A model generated the notes under the pieces. That model ran no database searches. It saw nothing but the letters and a program-made list of their open reading frames with translations, and was not told the origin of the DNA. The position numbers and the translations under genes were made by a program. From Bacteroidota bacterium (GTDB lineage: Bacteria; Bacteroidota; Bacteroidia; Chitinophagales; BACL12), in NCBI GenBank assembly GCA_016706255.1, contig JADJJZ010000029.1, positions 930,001 through 994,000 on the forward strand: a DNA stretch of 64,000 bases. The letters run 5' to 3'. Each line of letters starts with the position of its first letter. Within the stretch, counting starts at the first letter, position 1. Below are positions 29,185 through 39,078 of the stretch, piece by piece.

Positions 29185-29285
29185 AATGAATTATACAATT
29201 CGTAAAACAAACTGATTTCTGAGTAATCAAATCGTAAAACACCCATGTAGGGGCGGATGCAATTCGCCCCTACATTGTTGATTTA
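29185..29285. repeat. REP-like repeat copy
   Basis: A further copy of the 27.6-27.9 kb element: aattcgtaaaacaaac, tttctgagtaatcaa, then tgtaggggcg / cgcccctaca as inverted arms. It lies between the YD-like protein and the T9SS protein gene. Confidence 0.65.
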
Positions 29286-29375
29286 CTCGCATTTGCGTTA
29301 TTAAAATGTAATCATCTGCAATAATTAAATTATGACAGTTTTTGTTATTGATTTTATTAAAGAAATATTTATAAT

Positions 29376-31085
29376 TTACATTTTCACCACTACTACCCCA
29401 CTCCTTTTGCCATTTTGTTGAAGAACAAAAAAGTAGTTGCCGTTTGGTTGTTGTTTGAGGTCGATTGTATTTGTGCCGGATTGTAATTGTTTTGTTTGAA
29501 TTAATAAACCGGAGGAATCGTAAATAAATAAATTTGCGGGTGTTGTTGTGGTTACCTGAAAGAGGCCGTTTCCGGGGTTTGGTGAAATGGTGAATACATT
29601 AGGTGTATTTGTTGCAATGGATGTGCTATATGTTCCTTCTATAATTGTGTGATAATTATTTAACGGCAAGCTGCTAAGGGCGTCGGTTATACCACTTGGC
29701 CATAATACCACAATACTATCTATTTGTGTTGCATTGCCTAAACCAAAATGCACGGGCAGCATGTTTTGTCCGCAATAACCGGATTGTGCAGAAACTTCGC
29801 GCATTTGCCAAATTGTTTCGCCGTTGATGTTTGCTTTTATTTTGACAATTGCACCGATTGCTGATTTATTTGAAATTACACCGGTTAAATTAATTACCAG
29901 CCAATTATTATCGTTGCCACTATTATTAAATAAACTGTTTTCCTGACCTGCGTTGTAACAATTAGCAACCATTAAATCCATATCACCATCTTTATCATAA
30001 TCGCCAAAGGCATTGCCATAACTCCAGCCTAAAACGGAAACGGTTTCATCGGTCGTGTTTTTTATAAAAGTGCCATCACCATTATTTAGGTATAAATAAT
30101 TATTCCATTGTGTGCCCCAAAATGAATTGGTGACAAATAAATCGAGGTCGCCATCGTTGTCGATATCGGAAAAATTGCAGCCGAATGAATGTCCGCCGTC
30201 GTTGCTGACAATATCGGTTGCGGATTTTGTAAAATTGCCTACTCCGTCGTTTAAAAATAGGGCATTATTGGTTCCATCGTTGGCGAGAAAAACATCAAAA
30301 TCGCCGTCGTTATCTACATCACCCCAACTGCTGCTCATGGTTTTGCCACCATTCATTACCAGCGGGTCGCTGCTTAATTTTGTGAACGTGGCATCGCCGT
30401 TATTGATATAAAAATTTTCATGCTGATTGGCTTCGTTGGTTACAAATAAATCGGCATCGCCATCAAGGTCGTAATCGATCCAGTTTGCGCTGCGGGAAAT
30501 ATAGGCATCGGTTACTAAATCGCCACTTAACACTTTTGTGAAAGTAGCATCACCATTATTGTGATATAAATAATTTTGTTTTAAACTATCGCTGTTTGTT
30601 ACGTAGAGGTCCACAAATCCATCATTATCATAATCGCCCCAGGCGGCAGTTTCAGAATAACCAAAATCGTTTACCGCAATTCCTTCCGTTACCTGTGTAA
30701 ATGAATTATCATTATTATTCAGATAAAACATATTATTTTTTCCAAACCAATTCACTACAAATGCATCAATATCACCATCATTATCTGCATCTGCCCAGGT
30801 GGCGCCGTCAGAAGGCATACCATCTTTTACGATAGTATCTGAAACTACAGTGGTAAATGTGCCATCGGTATTATTGATGTATAACATATTATTTTCACCA
30901 CCTTCTTTTCCATTTGTAATCATGATATCCTGATAACCATCATTATTAATATCTACCCAATTGCAGCTTCTTGAATCGGAAATGGTATTTACAATATCAC
31001 CAATAATTACGGGTGTAAATATTTGTGCCTGTGTAACAGATTTAAGTGTAAATAAAATGGCGCTTAATAGTATTATTTTTTTCAT
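29376..31085 (-). CDS. FG-GAP/VCBS repeat protein with UnbV-type and T9SS domains
   Basis: A 569-aa secreted protein. The start MKKIILLSAIL at 31085 is chosen because it begins the signal peptide. At least eight FG-GAP/VCBS repeats follow, each with a calcium-binding pattern such as DINNDGYQD, DADNDGDID, DYDNDGFVD and DIDNDGDLD. An ASPIC/UnbV-like segment comes next (VSAQSGYCGQNMLPVHFGLG). The C-terminal sorting domain starts at ISPNPGNGLFQV and ends GVVVVKM. The protein should be a surface or released beta-propeller; its ligand is unknown. Confidence 0.88.
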   Translation of the reverse strand: MKKIILLSAILFTLKSVTQAQIFTPVIIGDIVNTISDSRSCNWVDINNDGYQDIMITNGKEGGENNMLYINNTDGTFTTVVSDTIVKDGMPSDGATWADADNDGDIDAFVVNWFGKNNMFYLNNNDNSFTQVTEGIAVNDFGYSETAAWGDYDNDGFVDLYVTNSDSLKQNYLYHNNGDATFTKVLSGDLVTDAYISRSANWIDYDLDGDADLFVTNEANQHENFYINNGDATFTKLSSDPLVMNGGKTMSSSWGDVDNDGDFDVFLANDGTNNALFLNDGVGNFTKSATDIVSNDGGHSFGCNFSDIDNDGDLDLFVTNSFWGTQWNNYLYLNNGDGTFIKNTTDETVSVLGWSYGNAFGDYDKDGDMDLMVANCYNAGQENSLFNNSGNDNNWLVINLTGVISNKSAIGAIVKIKANINGETIWQMREVSAQSGYCGQNMLPVHFGLGNATQIDSIVVLWPSGITDALSSLPLNNYHTIIEGTYSTSIATNTPNVFTISPNPGNGLFQVTTTTPANLFIYDSSGLLIQTKQLQSGTNTIDLKQQPNGNYFFVLQQNGKRSGVVVVKM

Positions 31086-31399
31086 TTCGGTTTGGGTTTT
31101 AGCGAAAATAGGAATAAGTAGAGGGCATTTTTTACATGTTAATGTCATTTAACCTTTTTTAATAAAACATTTAACGTGTTTCCTTGCGGAAATCACTGTT
31201 TAACCTTCTCCGATATTTGCTTTACCGATAAATTCCAATATTTACACTACATAACTTATATATGTCTGCACCAGCCACAAACTGAACAGGCAACAATAGC
31301 AGAGGCTACGGCGCTAATAATTACAAGCCCTGAAAATAGTACTTTCTCCCCCCAAAAAAACCTTACAAGAATAGAAAAAAGTTACCTTTATTGCCGCTA
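31086..31399. other. intergenic region between divergent genes
   Basis: A non-coding stretch between the divergent T9SS protein and hydrolase fusion genes. The only signal seen is TACCTTTA at 31383-31390, a likely -7 element for the hydrolase gene. The short frames have no recognisable features. Confidence 0.5.
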
Positions 31400-31408
31400 A
31401 TGGGAACT

Positions 31409-33923
31409 ATGAGAAAACTTTTATGGATTTTATTGATGGGGTTATACAGCACAAGCTGCTGGTCGCAAACCACATTGAATATCAACACTTTGGACAGTAA
31501 CCTTACCGTGCTGGCCAATACCAACCGCTTTAACGGGACCGTTTTATACGCTGAAAAAGGGAAAATTATTTACGAAAAAGCATTTGGCACAAGCGACTTC
31601 AGAACCGGAGCTCAATTAACTACAGCTTCATCATTTAATCTTGCATCGGTAAGCAAACAATTTATTACTGCTTGCATCATGGTTTTATTTGATGAAGGAA
31701 AATTAAATTTTGATGATGCGGTAAATAAATATATTCCGGAATGGCCTTATAACGGAATTACCATTCGAAATTTAATGACACATACCAGCGGCATTCCGGA
31801 TTATTGGGATGTGTACATGGATCACAGAACACCACTGGATACCTTAACCAATGCAGGTATGATTAGCCTGTATATTAAATACAAACCGGAATTATTATTT
31901 ACCACCGGAACAAATTGGGAATACAGCAATACCAATTATGTTTTATTGTCGACAATAATTGAACGTGTATCGGGACAAAACATTGCTGATTTTTTTAAAA
32001 CAAAAATTGCGATGCCTGCGGGATTAAAAAAATACTTATGTTTATCAGATATTAATGCCTGTTGTTCCTGAAAATCATGTGTATGGATTTAGTATAATAA
32101 ATGGAGAAAATAAATTAAATGATTTATTTCATATTGACGGTGTTACAGGTGATGGAAATATTTATTCGTCAGTAGAAGATTTATATAAATGGGAGCAACT
32201 GTTATATAACGGAAAAATTATTAAAAAAACCACCTTTGCAGAAGCATTAAAACCTGTGCAGTTAAGCTCCGGAAAAGCCTATCCGTATGGATTTGGCTGG
32301 TTTATAGAAAAGGAAAACAGTTTATACTGGCATACAGGAAGCTGGGTTGGATTTTACAATATTATTTGTCGCGATATTGAAAACAATCGGACATTAATTG
32401 TACTTTCCAGTGGTGATAATGACAGTGGGAGAAATATGGCAAAAAGTTTATTTTTTGGTTCAGATTATACAGTGCCCGAAACAACATTAATTAATAATGT
32501 AATGGTAATTGATGGCACGGGGACACCTGCAAAAAAAGCTGCGGTTCGAATTGCAGGAGATCAGATAATTGCCGTTGGCGATTTAACCCCATTTACAGGT
32601 GAAAAAATAATTGACGGGAAAGGTAAAATATTAGCGCCGGGATTTATTGATACACATAGTCATGTTGACCGCGGATTAAATGAAAATCCCGATGCACTTG
32701 CAGCAATTAGTCAGGGAATTACTACTATTGTTGTTGGGCAGGATGGGGAAAGTGATGCCGTGGACAGTATTAAATTGTGGTGTAAAACAATTCCTAAATC
32801 GGTAAATATTGCAACGTATACGGGACATGCAACCATACGCGAACAGGTAATGGGTGCGGAAAATTTAAAACGACCTGCAACACAAAATGAAATTGATGCC
32901 ATTAATAAAATATTAGCCGATGAATTAGCAAAAGGTTCATTGGGTTTGGCGACAGGTTTGGAATATGAAGGTGGATTTTATTCCAGTCGCGATGAAGTAA
33001 TTCAATTAGCAAAAACTACTGCTGCGGGCGGAGGAAAATATATCAGCCATTTGCGCAGTGAGGATATTAATTTACAAACTGCTCTTGAGGAAATAATTAC
33101 GATAGGTTATGTTGCGCAAGTTCCTGTTCAGATTTCGCATATAAAAATTGCTTTAAAAGATGATTGGGGAACGGCGGATGATATTATTGCCATGCTGGAA
33201 GCTGCACGTATGCAAGGCGTTGATATTACTGCCGATTGTTATCCGTATACTTATTGGAATGCAACCATTCGCGTATTATTTCCGAATAAAGATTTTACGA
33301 GTATGGAAGCAGCAACTTATGCAACTACACATTTATTTGACCCGGCAGGTTCGGTGATGGTGCGCTTTGCACCGAATCCGGAATACAAAGGCAAAACAAT
33401 TTCACAAATTGCAACAATGCGCAATGAAACACCTGAAGCAACTTTATTATATTTAGTTGCAGCAGCAGCAGCATATGAAAAAATGCATCCTGAAGATGAT
33501 GATGTGGAAGCCATAATGGGAAAAAGTATGAGCGATGAAGATATTATTCCGTTTTTAAGCTGGGCACATACTAATATTTGTTCGGATGGTGCAAATGGCG
33601 GACATCCGCGCGGTTATGGTGCATTTACAAGAGTGTTGAGTAATTATATCAGAGATGAAAAAATTATGTCGCTGGAAACAGGCATCAATAAAATGACAGC
33701 ATTAAGTGCCGAACATGTTGGTATTAGCAACAGAGGTGTTATTGCGCCCGGCTATTTTGCCGATTTGGTTTTATTTGATGCGGAAACTGTTCGCGATAAT
33801 GCCAATATCGATAATTCAAAAGCTGTTTCAGATGGTATTTTAATGGTTTGGGTAAATGGTGTGTTGGTTTATGCAGATAAAACAGCAACAGCAGAATTTC
33901 CCGGTGTATTTATCAGTAAATAA
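31409..33923 (+). pseudogene. serine hydrolase / D-aminoacylase fusion, frameshifted
   Basis: Frame one starts with a signal peptide (MRKLLWILLMGLYSTSCWSQ) and a beta-lactamase-like serine hydrolase domain with SVSK (SxxK) and YSNTNY (YxN). A run of seven A near 32022-32028 shifts the frame. With six A it reads GLKNTYVYQILMPVVPENHV and continues to 33923. The hydrolase then ends with WHTGSW, and a full amidohydrolase domain follows: FIDTHSHVDRG metal site, YISHLRSED, SHIKIAL and CSDGANGGHPRGYG, as in N-acyl-D-amino-acid deacylases. A predicted periplasmic two-domain enzyme of about 837 aa. The homopolymer indel may be an assembly error. It is followed 14 bp later by the dgcN-like gene. Confidence 0.85.
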
Positions 33924-33937
33924 AAAAAATAATTCAA

Positions 33938-34990
33938 GTGCAAAATAAACCAAAAGCTATTGTATTAACCAATGGCATTTTAAATGAATCGGATGCGAAA
34001 ACCGCGCACGGATTAATAAGAGGAACTGAACGATTTGAAATAGCCGCAGTAATTGACCATCATTTTGCCGGTAAAGATGCCGGTGTGGTTTTAGATGGTA
34101 AACATCGTAATATTCCGGTATTAAAAGATATTGATGCAGCCGTGGAAACAATTGCGGATATTCAGTATTGTATAATTGGTATTGCAACGGTTGGAGGTGT
34201 ATTACCCGAAACATTTATTCCGGTAATTAAAAAGTGTATTCAACATGGTATGTCTGTGGTAAATGGATTACATGAATATTTAAATGATCATGCCGATATC
34301 GTAACATTAGCCAAACAATATCAGGTAGAATTAATTGATGTGCGAAAACCAAAATTGAAAAAAGATTTACATTTTTGGAACGGAAGTATTCACAATGTTG
34401 AATCGAAAATTATTGCGGTAATTGGTACCGATTGTGCTTTAGGAAAACGAACTACCTGCCGATTAATTAAACAGGCATGTGCTAATAATAATATTTCCGC
34501 TGAAATGATTTATACCGGACAAACCGGCTGGATGCAAGGCGGGAAATATGGTTTTATATTCGATTCTACGTTAAATGATTTTATTTCCGGCGAGCTGGAA
34601 CATGCAATAGTGCAGTGCTGGGAGGAAACAAAACCCGATATTATTTTACTTGAAGGACAGAGTGCCCTGCGCAACCCAAGCGGACCATGCGGAGCTGAGT
34701 TTTTAGTTTCGGGAAATGCAAAACATGTTGTGCTGGTGCATGCACCTAAACGTAAATACTACGAACATACGGCACTGTGGGGCGCCATACATGATGTGGA
34801 ATCGGAAATAAAATTAATTGGTATGTATGGTTCAAAAGTAATTGCACTGGCATTAAATACGGAAGATTGTACAACTGAAGAAGCATTACAATTTCAACAA
34901 CATTATGCTTCCACCTTAAAAATTCCGGTATTGTTGCCATTACAACAAGGTGTTGAAAAAATAATTCCGGTAATTCAAGCCCTCGTTTAA
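33938..34990 (+). CDS. dgcN: DgcN-like D-glutamate N-acetyltransferase (DUF1611)
   Basis: A 350-aa DUF1611 protein with an N-terminal Rossmann-like domain and a C-terminal P-loop domain (VIGTDCALGKRTTCRLI, about residue 160). LLEGQSALRNPSGPCG and TGQTGWMQGGKYG match the family. In characterised cases DgcN acetylates D-glutamate, and its partner DgcA racemises the product. Here the dgcA-like gene follows after 1 bp, and the D-aminoacylase fusion precedes it, so the pathway assignment is an inference from family plus context. The start is GTG. Confidence 0.85.
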   Translation: MQNKPKAIVLTNGILNESDAKTAHGLIRGTERFEIAAVIDHHFAGKDAGVVLDGKHRNIPVLKDIDAAVETIADIQYCIIGIATVGGVLPETFIPVIKKCIQHGMSVVNGLHEYLNDHADIVTLAKQYQVELIDVRKPKLKKDLHFWNGSIHNVESKIIAVIGTDCALGKRTTCRLIKQACANNNISAEMIYTGQTGWMQGGKYGFIFDSTLNDFISGELEHAIVQCWEETKPDIILLEGQSALRNPSGPCGAEFLVSGNAKHVVLVHAPKRKYYEHTALWGAIHDVESEIKLIGMYGSKVIALALNTEDCTTEEALQFQQHYASTLKIPVLLPLQQGVEKIIPVIQALV

Positions 34991-34991
34991 T

Positions 34992-36065
34992 ATGCAGATT
35001 ATAGCGATAAACACCTATTTAGAAAAAATACCACTGGTACAACCTTACCGTATTGCGTATCAAAATATTGAGGATACAGAAATTATTTATCTCGAAATAA
35101 TTTTAGCAAACGGTATAATTGGTTATGGTGCTGCGAATCCATTTGCAGAAGTAACCGGCGAAACACCTACCACTACCCTATCGTTGTTAAAAAGCGCAGT
35201 TGTAGAAAATTTAATTGGAAAAGATATTTCAGATTTTAATACATTAATTGATTTCTGCGCACACCATTTTGCAGCATTTCCGGGTGCATTAGCTGCGGTG
35301 GATATTGCTTTGCACGATGCTTATTGTAAATATTACAATATGTCTGTTTATGCCTTGTATGGCCAAGCCCGGCCAACATTACCCACTAGCATAACGATTG
35401 GTATTAAACCGGTTAACGAAATGCTTGTGGATGCACTTGCTTATTATGAAAAAGGTTTTCGGGTTTTGAAATTAAAAACCGGAACTTCGGTTGACGATGA
35501 TATAAGCATTGTGCAAAAATTAAATGAACAATTTGGAGCATCCGTAAAAATACGCGTAGATGCAAATTTAGGTTATACGCTTTCAGATTTAAATAAATTT
35601 ATAGATGCGACAGCACATTGTGCGCTCGAATTAATTGAACAACCCTTACCGGTTGGGGATGAACATGTATTGTTGACTTTACCCGATACTATCCGACAAA
35701 AATTGGTTGCTGATGAATCGTTAACAGGTTATTCCAGTGCAGAACAATTAGTAAAAATGCCCCAGCCATTTGGTGTATTTAATATTAAGCTGATGAAAGC
35801 AGGCGGAATAAAAGCCGCAAAAAAAATTGCCGACCTGGCCAAAGAAAATAATATTCAACTATTTTGGGGTTGCAACGATGAAAGTTTAATCAGTATAGCA
35901 GCGGCTTTGCATATTGCTTATGCTTGTAGTAATACAAAATACTTAGACTTAGATGGCAGTATCGAAATATTGGAAAATAATTTTACCGGTGGTTTTACTA
36001 TAAAAAACGGGCTCATGTATTTAGCTGATGGTAATGGATTAGGGGTATCAAAAAGAGAAAAATAA
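34992..36065 (+). CDS. dgcA: DgcA-like N-acetyl-D-glutamate racemase / dipeptide epimerase
   Basis: A 357-aa enolase-superfamily enzyme of the muconate-lactonizing/dipeptide-epimerase type. The catalytic KxK lies in VLKLKTG (about residue 162). The metal ligands are in RVDANLGYT, IEQPLP and ADESL, and the second lysine is in IKLMKAGG. By family it could epimerise L-Ala-D/L-Glu. The DgcN neighbour favours N-acetyl-D-glutamate racemisation, and the sequence alone does not separate the two. Last gene of the operon, with a hairpin just after the stop. Confidence 0.87.
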   Translation: MQIIAINTYLEKIPLVQPYRIAYQNIEDTEIIYLEIILANGIIGYGAANPFAEVTGETPTTTLSLLKSAVVENLIGKDISDFNTLIDFCAHHFAAFPGALAAVDIALHDAYCKYYNMSVYALYGQARPTLPTSITIGIKPVNEMLVDALAYYEKGFRVLKLKTGTSVDDDISIVQKLNEQFGASVKIRVDANLGYTLSDLNKFIDATAHCALELIEQPLPVGDEHVLLTLPDTIRQKLVADESLTGYSSAEQLVKMPQPFGVFNIKLMKAGGIKAAKKIADLAKENNIQLFWGCNDESLISIAAALHIAYACSNTKYLDLDGSIEILENNFTGGFTIKNGLMYLADGNGLGVSKREK

Positions 36066-36066
36066 A

Positions 36067-36096
36067 AGTCGTGCCCTTTTTTTAAAGTGCACGACT
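36067..36096. terminator. bidirectional terminator
   Basis: AGTCGTGC and GCACGACT form an 8-bp stem around a T-rich loop, between the dgcA-like gene and the convergent DUF4097 gene. Confidence 0.7.
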
Positions 36097-36188
36097 AAGC
36101 ATAAAAATTGACCAAACCTATTATGCATTACTTTCCTTACTACATAAACAAGAATGTTTCTAACTGTAGTAATTACATATGTTTCTTT

Positions 36189-37619
36189 TTATTTAAAAAC
36201 CTGGTTGCCCGATTCAACTTTTGAATTTACCTGAATACCGCCGCGCTCTATAATTACTGCGCCTTCCGCTTGTTTTCTTCCTGTGCCGTCTTCCACTAAA
36301 ATATTGCCGTATTCCGATTTTAAGTTAAAACTCATTTTGTTTAAATCGTTTACAAAATCAATGTCAATATTACCATATTCGCTTTTAAACGTAGCTGCAT
36401 TTAAAATTTCAACTTTGGTGCCCTGAATATTACCGGAATTACATTTAATTGATAAATCACCTTTTGTATTATTTAAAATAAAGCCGGTGTAGTCCGAATC
36501 AAAATTGAGGTTGCCGGTAATGTCTGTTATTTCAATTTTACCTGACTCACTTTCGCCGGTGATGTTGCCGGTAACGCCGGTCATTTTAACATTGCCGTAA
36601 TCCACTTTTAAATTGATATCACCGGTTTGATTTTCGGTAATCAAATTACCTGACCCGAGATCAATGTTGAGCGTTCCCTTGGTTTGCTTGAGCCAAACAT
36701 TACCATAAGTTACGTGTAAATTGATTGGAGATGATACATTATTTACTTTTATGTTACCCGATTCGGAGTGTAATTCACATACATTTCCGTGGGTATCAGA
36801 CAAATCGATATTACCATAACTGTTTTTTAGATTTACAGCACTATTGGCAGGAATTTCAATGTAAATTTTGCCCTCCATATTAAAAGTTCCGATGCCGGAG
36901 CTGTTGCCTGAAAAGTCTGCTGCTATTTTTAAAATTCCGCCAATTTGTTCACAGGTAATTTCGATATCACTTGAACTTAATACCAAACCTTTTGATTCGC
37001 TTTTAGCATCAACTTTAAACAACACCTTATCAGAATTTTGTTTGCCAACAACTATGATATCAAAAGAAGAAGCATTTACGCGAATATCATTTATCCCTGA
37101 GAAAATGGTATCTACATTTAATTTTGAATTTTTACCGGATGCCGACCATTCCCATGTTTGTCCGTTTTTATTATATACCGTATCCTTATTTGATTGCCGG
37201 TTGATATTTGTTTGTGCATAAACAAACGGTTCATCATCTGGATCAAAATTGTCAGGCAGCATTGTATTTCCTTCAAATGCATTAGCCTGCAAATTCGTAT
37301 TGTTGTTGGGGATTATCGGGTTTTCGGCAGGTGCTATATTTTCGTTAAAGGTTGTTGTTGATGATTCAGGTGTTGAAATTGCGTTTGTTGGTTTTTCAAC
37401 CACTGCCACATCATTGCGCGAAACATTTACATAAGTAACTACAGCAACGGTTGTGGCTACTATACCAATAATTATTTTTGTAATAAGTGGTTGAATAATA
37501 CTGTGGCCGCCAACCAGTGCTTTAGTATGAATTGTGTTTAACATATTAGTTGGTAATTCAAGTTGATCGAATCCTGCTCTGTTTTGACTAATAAAATCTT
37601 CCAAAATTATTTTGCTCAT
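36189..37619 (-). CDS. membrane anti-sigma-like protein with DUF4097 beta-helix
   Basis: A 476-aa protein. Residues 1-40 look like a short cytoplasmic anti-sigma region (MSKIILEDFISQNRAGFDQL). One membrane helix follows (about residues 45-68), then a polar linker and a periplasmic DUF4097 beta-helix. The helix coils alternate SGNI/SGKI and YGNV/YGNI, for example SESGNIKVNN, TYGNVWLKQ, SGNLITEN and SEYGNILVED, about nine in all. It overlaps the ECF sigma gene by 4 bp (ATGA), and the pair probably forms an envelope-stress switch. A direct interaction is inferred, not shown. Confidence 0.78.
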   Translation of the reverse strand: MSKIILEDFISQNRAGFDQLELPTNMLNTIHTKALVGGHSIIQPLITKIIIGIVATTVAVVTYVNVSRNDVAVVEKPTNAISTPESSTTTFNENIAPAENPIIPNNNTNLQANAFEGNTMLPDNFDPDDEPFVYAQTNINRQSNKDTVYNKNGQTWEWSASGKNSKLNVDTIFSGINDIRVNASSFDIIVVGKQNSDKVLFKVDAKSESKGLVLSSSDIEITCEQIGGILKIAADFSGNSSGIGTFNMEGKIYIEIPANSAVNLKNSYGNIDLSDTHGNVCELHSESGNIKVNNVSSPINLHVTYGNVWLKQTKGTLNIDLGSGNLITENQTGDINLKVDYGNVKMTGVTGNITGESESGKIEITDITGNLNFDSDYTGFILNNTKGDLSIKCNSGNIQGTKVEILNAATFKSEYGNIDIDFVNDLNKMSFNLKSEYGNILVEDGTGRKQAEGAVIIERGGIQVNSKVESGNQVFK

Positions 37620-38173
37620 ATCGTTGAATTTTTATTGGTAATAATTTGAATTAATTTTTTTCTTGCCCTATTGTATTGCGATTTAGAAGTGCCTTCACTG
37701 ATATTTAAAGTGGTTGCAATTTCTTTATGTGCAAAACCCTCAAATAAATACAGATTCAATACAATGCGATACCCATCCGGTAATAGTTTAATTGCGTCCA
37801 ATACATTTTGAATGGTATAAGTTGGTTCCTCCTCATCCTCTACCTGTTGACCGACATTGAGTGTGTCTTCATCAATTTCAAACATCCTATTGTTTCTTTT
37901 CCGCAAAACATCAATTGATTTATTTACAACCACTCTTTTAAGCCAGTTACCAAAATCAACGGCATTATTAAATTTATTCAGGTTTTGATGTCCGGCAATA
38001 AATGCATCCTGAATAACATCTTCGGCAGCCGATACATCATTTAATATTCTGGCGCTCAAATTGAGCATTTGTTTGGCGAATTGATGGTACATGTCATCCA
38101 ATATGATACCTGCAGACTGTGTATTATTGGATGTTGATTTGCTCATTTTCGATTTTGTTACTGCTATTTCCAT
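37616..38173 (-). CDS. ECF-type RNA polymerase sigma factor
   Basis: A 185-aa sigma-70 family factor. Region 2 is in FAKQMLNLSARILNDVSAAEDVIQDAFI, given in part, with the AEDVIQ core, and WLKRVVVNKSIDVLRKRN follows. Region 4 has IKLLPDGYRIVLNLYLFEGFAHKEIA, in part, and the helix-turn-helix ISEGTSKSQYNRARKKL. It is first of a two-gene unit with the DUF4097 membrane protein. The N-terminal 15 residues are low complexity, and a later methionine (MSKSTSN) is possible. Confidence 0.93.
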   Translation of the reverse strand: MEIAVTKSKMSKSTSNNTQSAGIILDDMYHQFAKQMLNLSARILNDVSAAEDVIQDAFIAGHQNLNKFNNAVDFGNWLKRVVVNKSIDVLRKRNNRMFEIDEDTLNVGQQVEDEEEPTYTIQNVLDAIKLLPDGYRIVLNLYLFEGFAHKEIATTLNISEGTSKSQYNRARKKLIQIITNKNSTI

Positions 38174-38387
38174 AAGTGCATATACCTAAATAACGGAGGC
38201 CGGTGAAAAGGTTGCATCTTGTGCGTGGAAATTTACAGCTCTTTTGCTGATAATCACTCTTAGTTTACATGATAAGTTTTCGGCTGATATACCTTTAAAT
38301 AAACATTTCAGGGTTGCTGCGAGTTGATTTCACGTGAATTTTACACTTCTTTTAATCATTGGGTTTCGGCTGTAAATTAAGTATTTA

Positions 38388-38395
38388 TAAATTTG
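38388..38395 (+). promoter_or_regulatory. -7 promoter element of cyanase gene
   Basis: TAAATTTG fits TAnnTTTG and lies 21 bp before the ATG at 38417. A weak -33-like TTTC is at 38364. Confidence 0.45.
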
Positions 38396-38416
38396 CTGCG
38401 AACTAAATCATACCAA

Positions 38417-39058
38417 ATGAAAAAACGATTTTTCCAATTTTTTGCTGTTATGGTAGTAGCTGTATCAGCAACAGCATTACTTACCTCTTCTGAATTAATA
38501 AAAAAAGGTAAATATTACAGCGATGCAGATATTGCCAATTTGAAAAAAGAATGGCTGGCAGAAATTACTGAAACACCGGTATATCCAACAGTTGTCACTC
38601 CAACGGCAGCAGTTTTATCGAGAGATGAATGTACACCTATAATTTTAGACGCAAAAAAAGCAAAAGGTGTTACCTATCAGCAAATTGCCGAAGCAGTTGG
38701 AAGAAGTGAAACCTGGACAACATCGGTTATATACGGTGAAAATACCATGGATGCAACAGAAGCCAAAAAATTATGCGATTATTTAGGCCTGGGAGCAGAT
38801 GTAATGAGCGCTGTTCAAAATTATGCCTACAGAGGCAACAGCCAGGAAATGCCGCCAACAGACCCGTTAATTTACCGTTTTTACGAAATCAATTTAATTT
38901 ACGGCAACACAATGCGCGCCATAATTCACGAAAAATTTGGTGAAGGCATTATGAGTGCTATTGATTACAATATGAACATCGAAAAAATCCCAAATCCGAA
39001 TGGTGATCGGGTGAGAGTGACTTTGGAGGGGAAATTTTTGCAGTATAAAAAGTGGTAA
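38417..39058 (+). CDS. cynS: cyanase (cyanate hydratase) with N-terminal export signal
   Basis: A 213-aa protein whose last 140 residues are a complete cyanase: ITYxQIAEAVGRS-type helix-turn-helix (YQQIAEAVGRSETWTTS), PPTDPLIYRFYEI with the catalytic Arg and Glu, and GEGIMSAIDYNMNIEKI with the catalytic Ser. It ends GKFLQYKKW. Cyanase normally is a cytoplasmic decamer of about 150 aa converting cyanate and bicarbonate to ammonia and CO2. Here an extra 70 residues begin with a signal-like segment (MKKRFFQFFAVMVVAVSATA), then a charged linker. The ATG at 38417 is chosen because it starts this segment. Periplasmic or envelope location is inferred. Decayed copies of its 3' end occur in the Rhs array next door. 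Confidence 0.9.
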   Translation: MKKRFFQFFAVMVVAVSATALLTSSELIKKGKYYSDADIANLKKEWLAEITETPVYPTVVTPTAAVLSRDECTPIILDAKKAKGVTYQQIAEAVGRSETWTTSVIYGENTMDATEAKKLCDYLGLGADVMSAVQNYAYRGNSQEMPPTDPLIYRFYEINLIYGNTMRAIIHEKFGEGIMSAIDYNMNIEKIPNPNGDRVRVTLEGKFLQYKKW

Positions 39059-39078
39059 ACTTTATTACATTTATTTGG

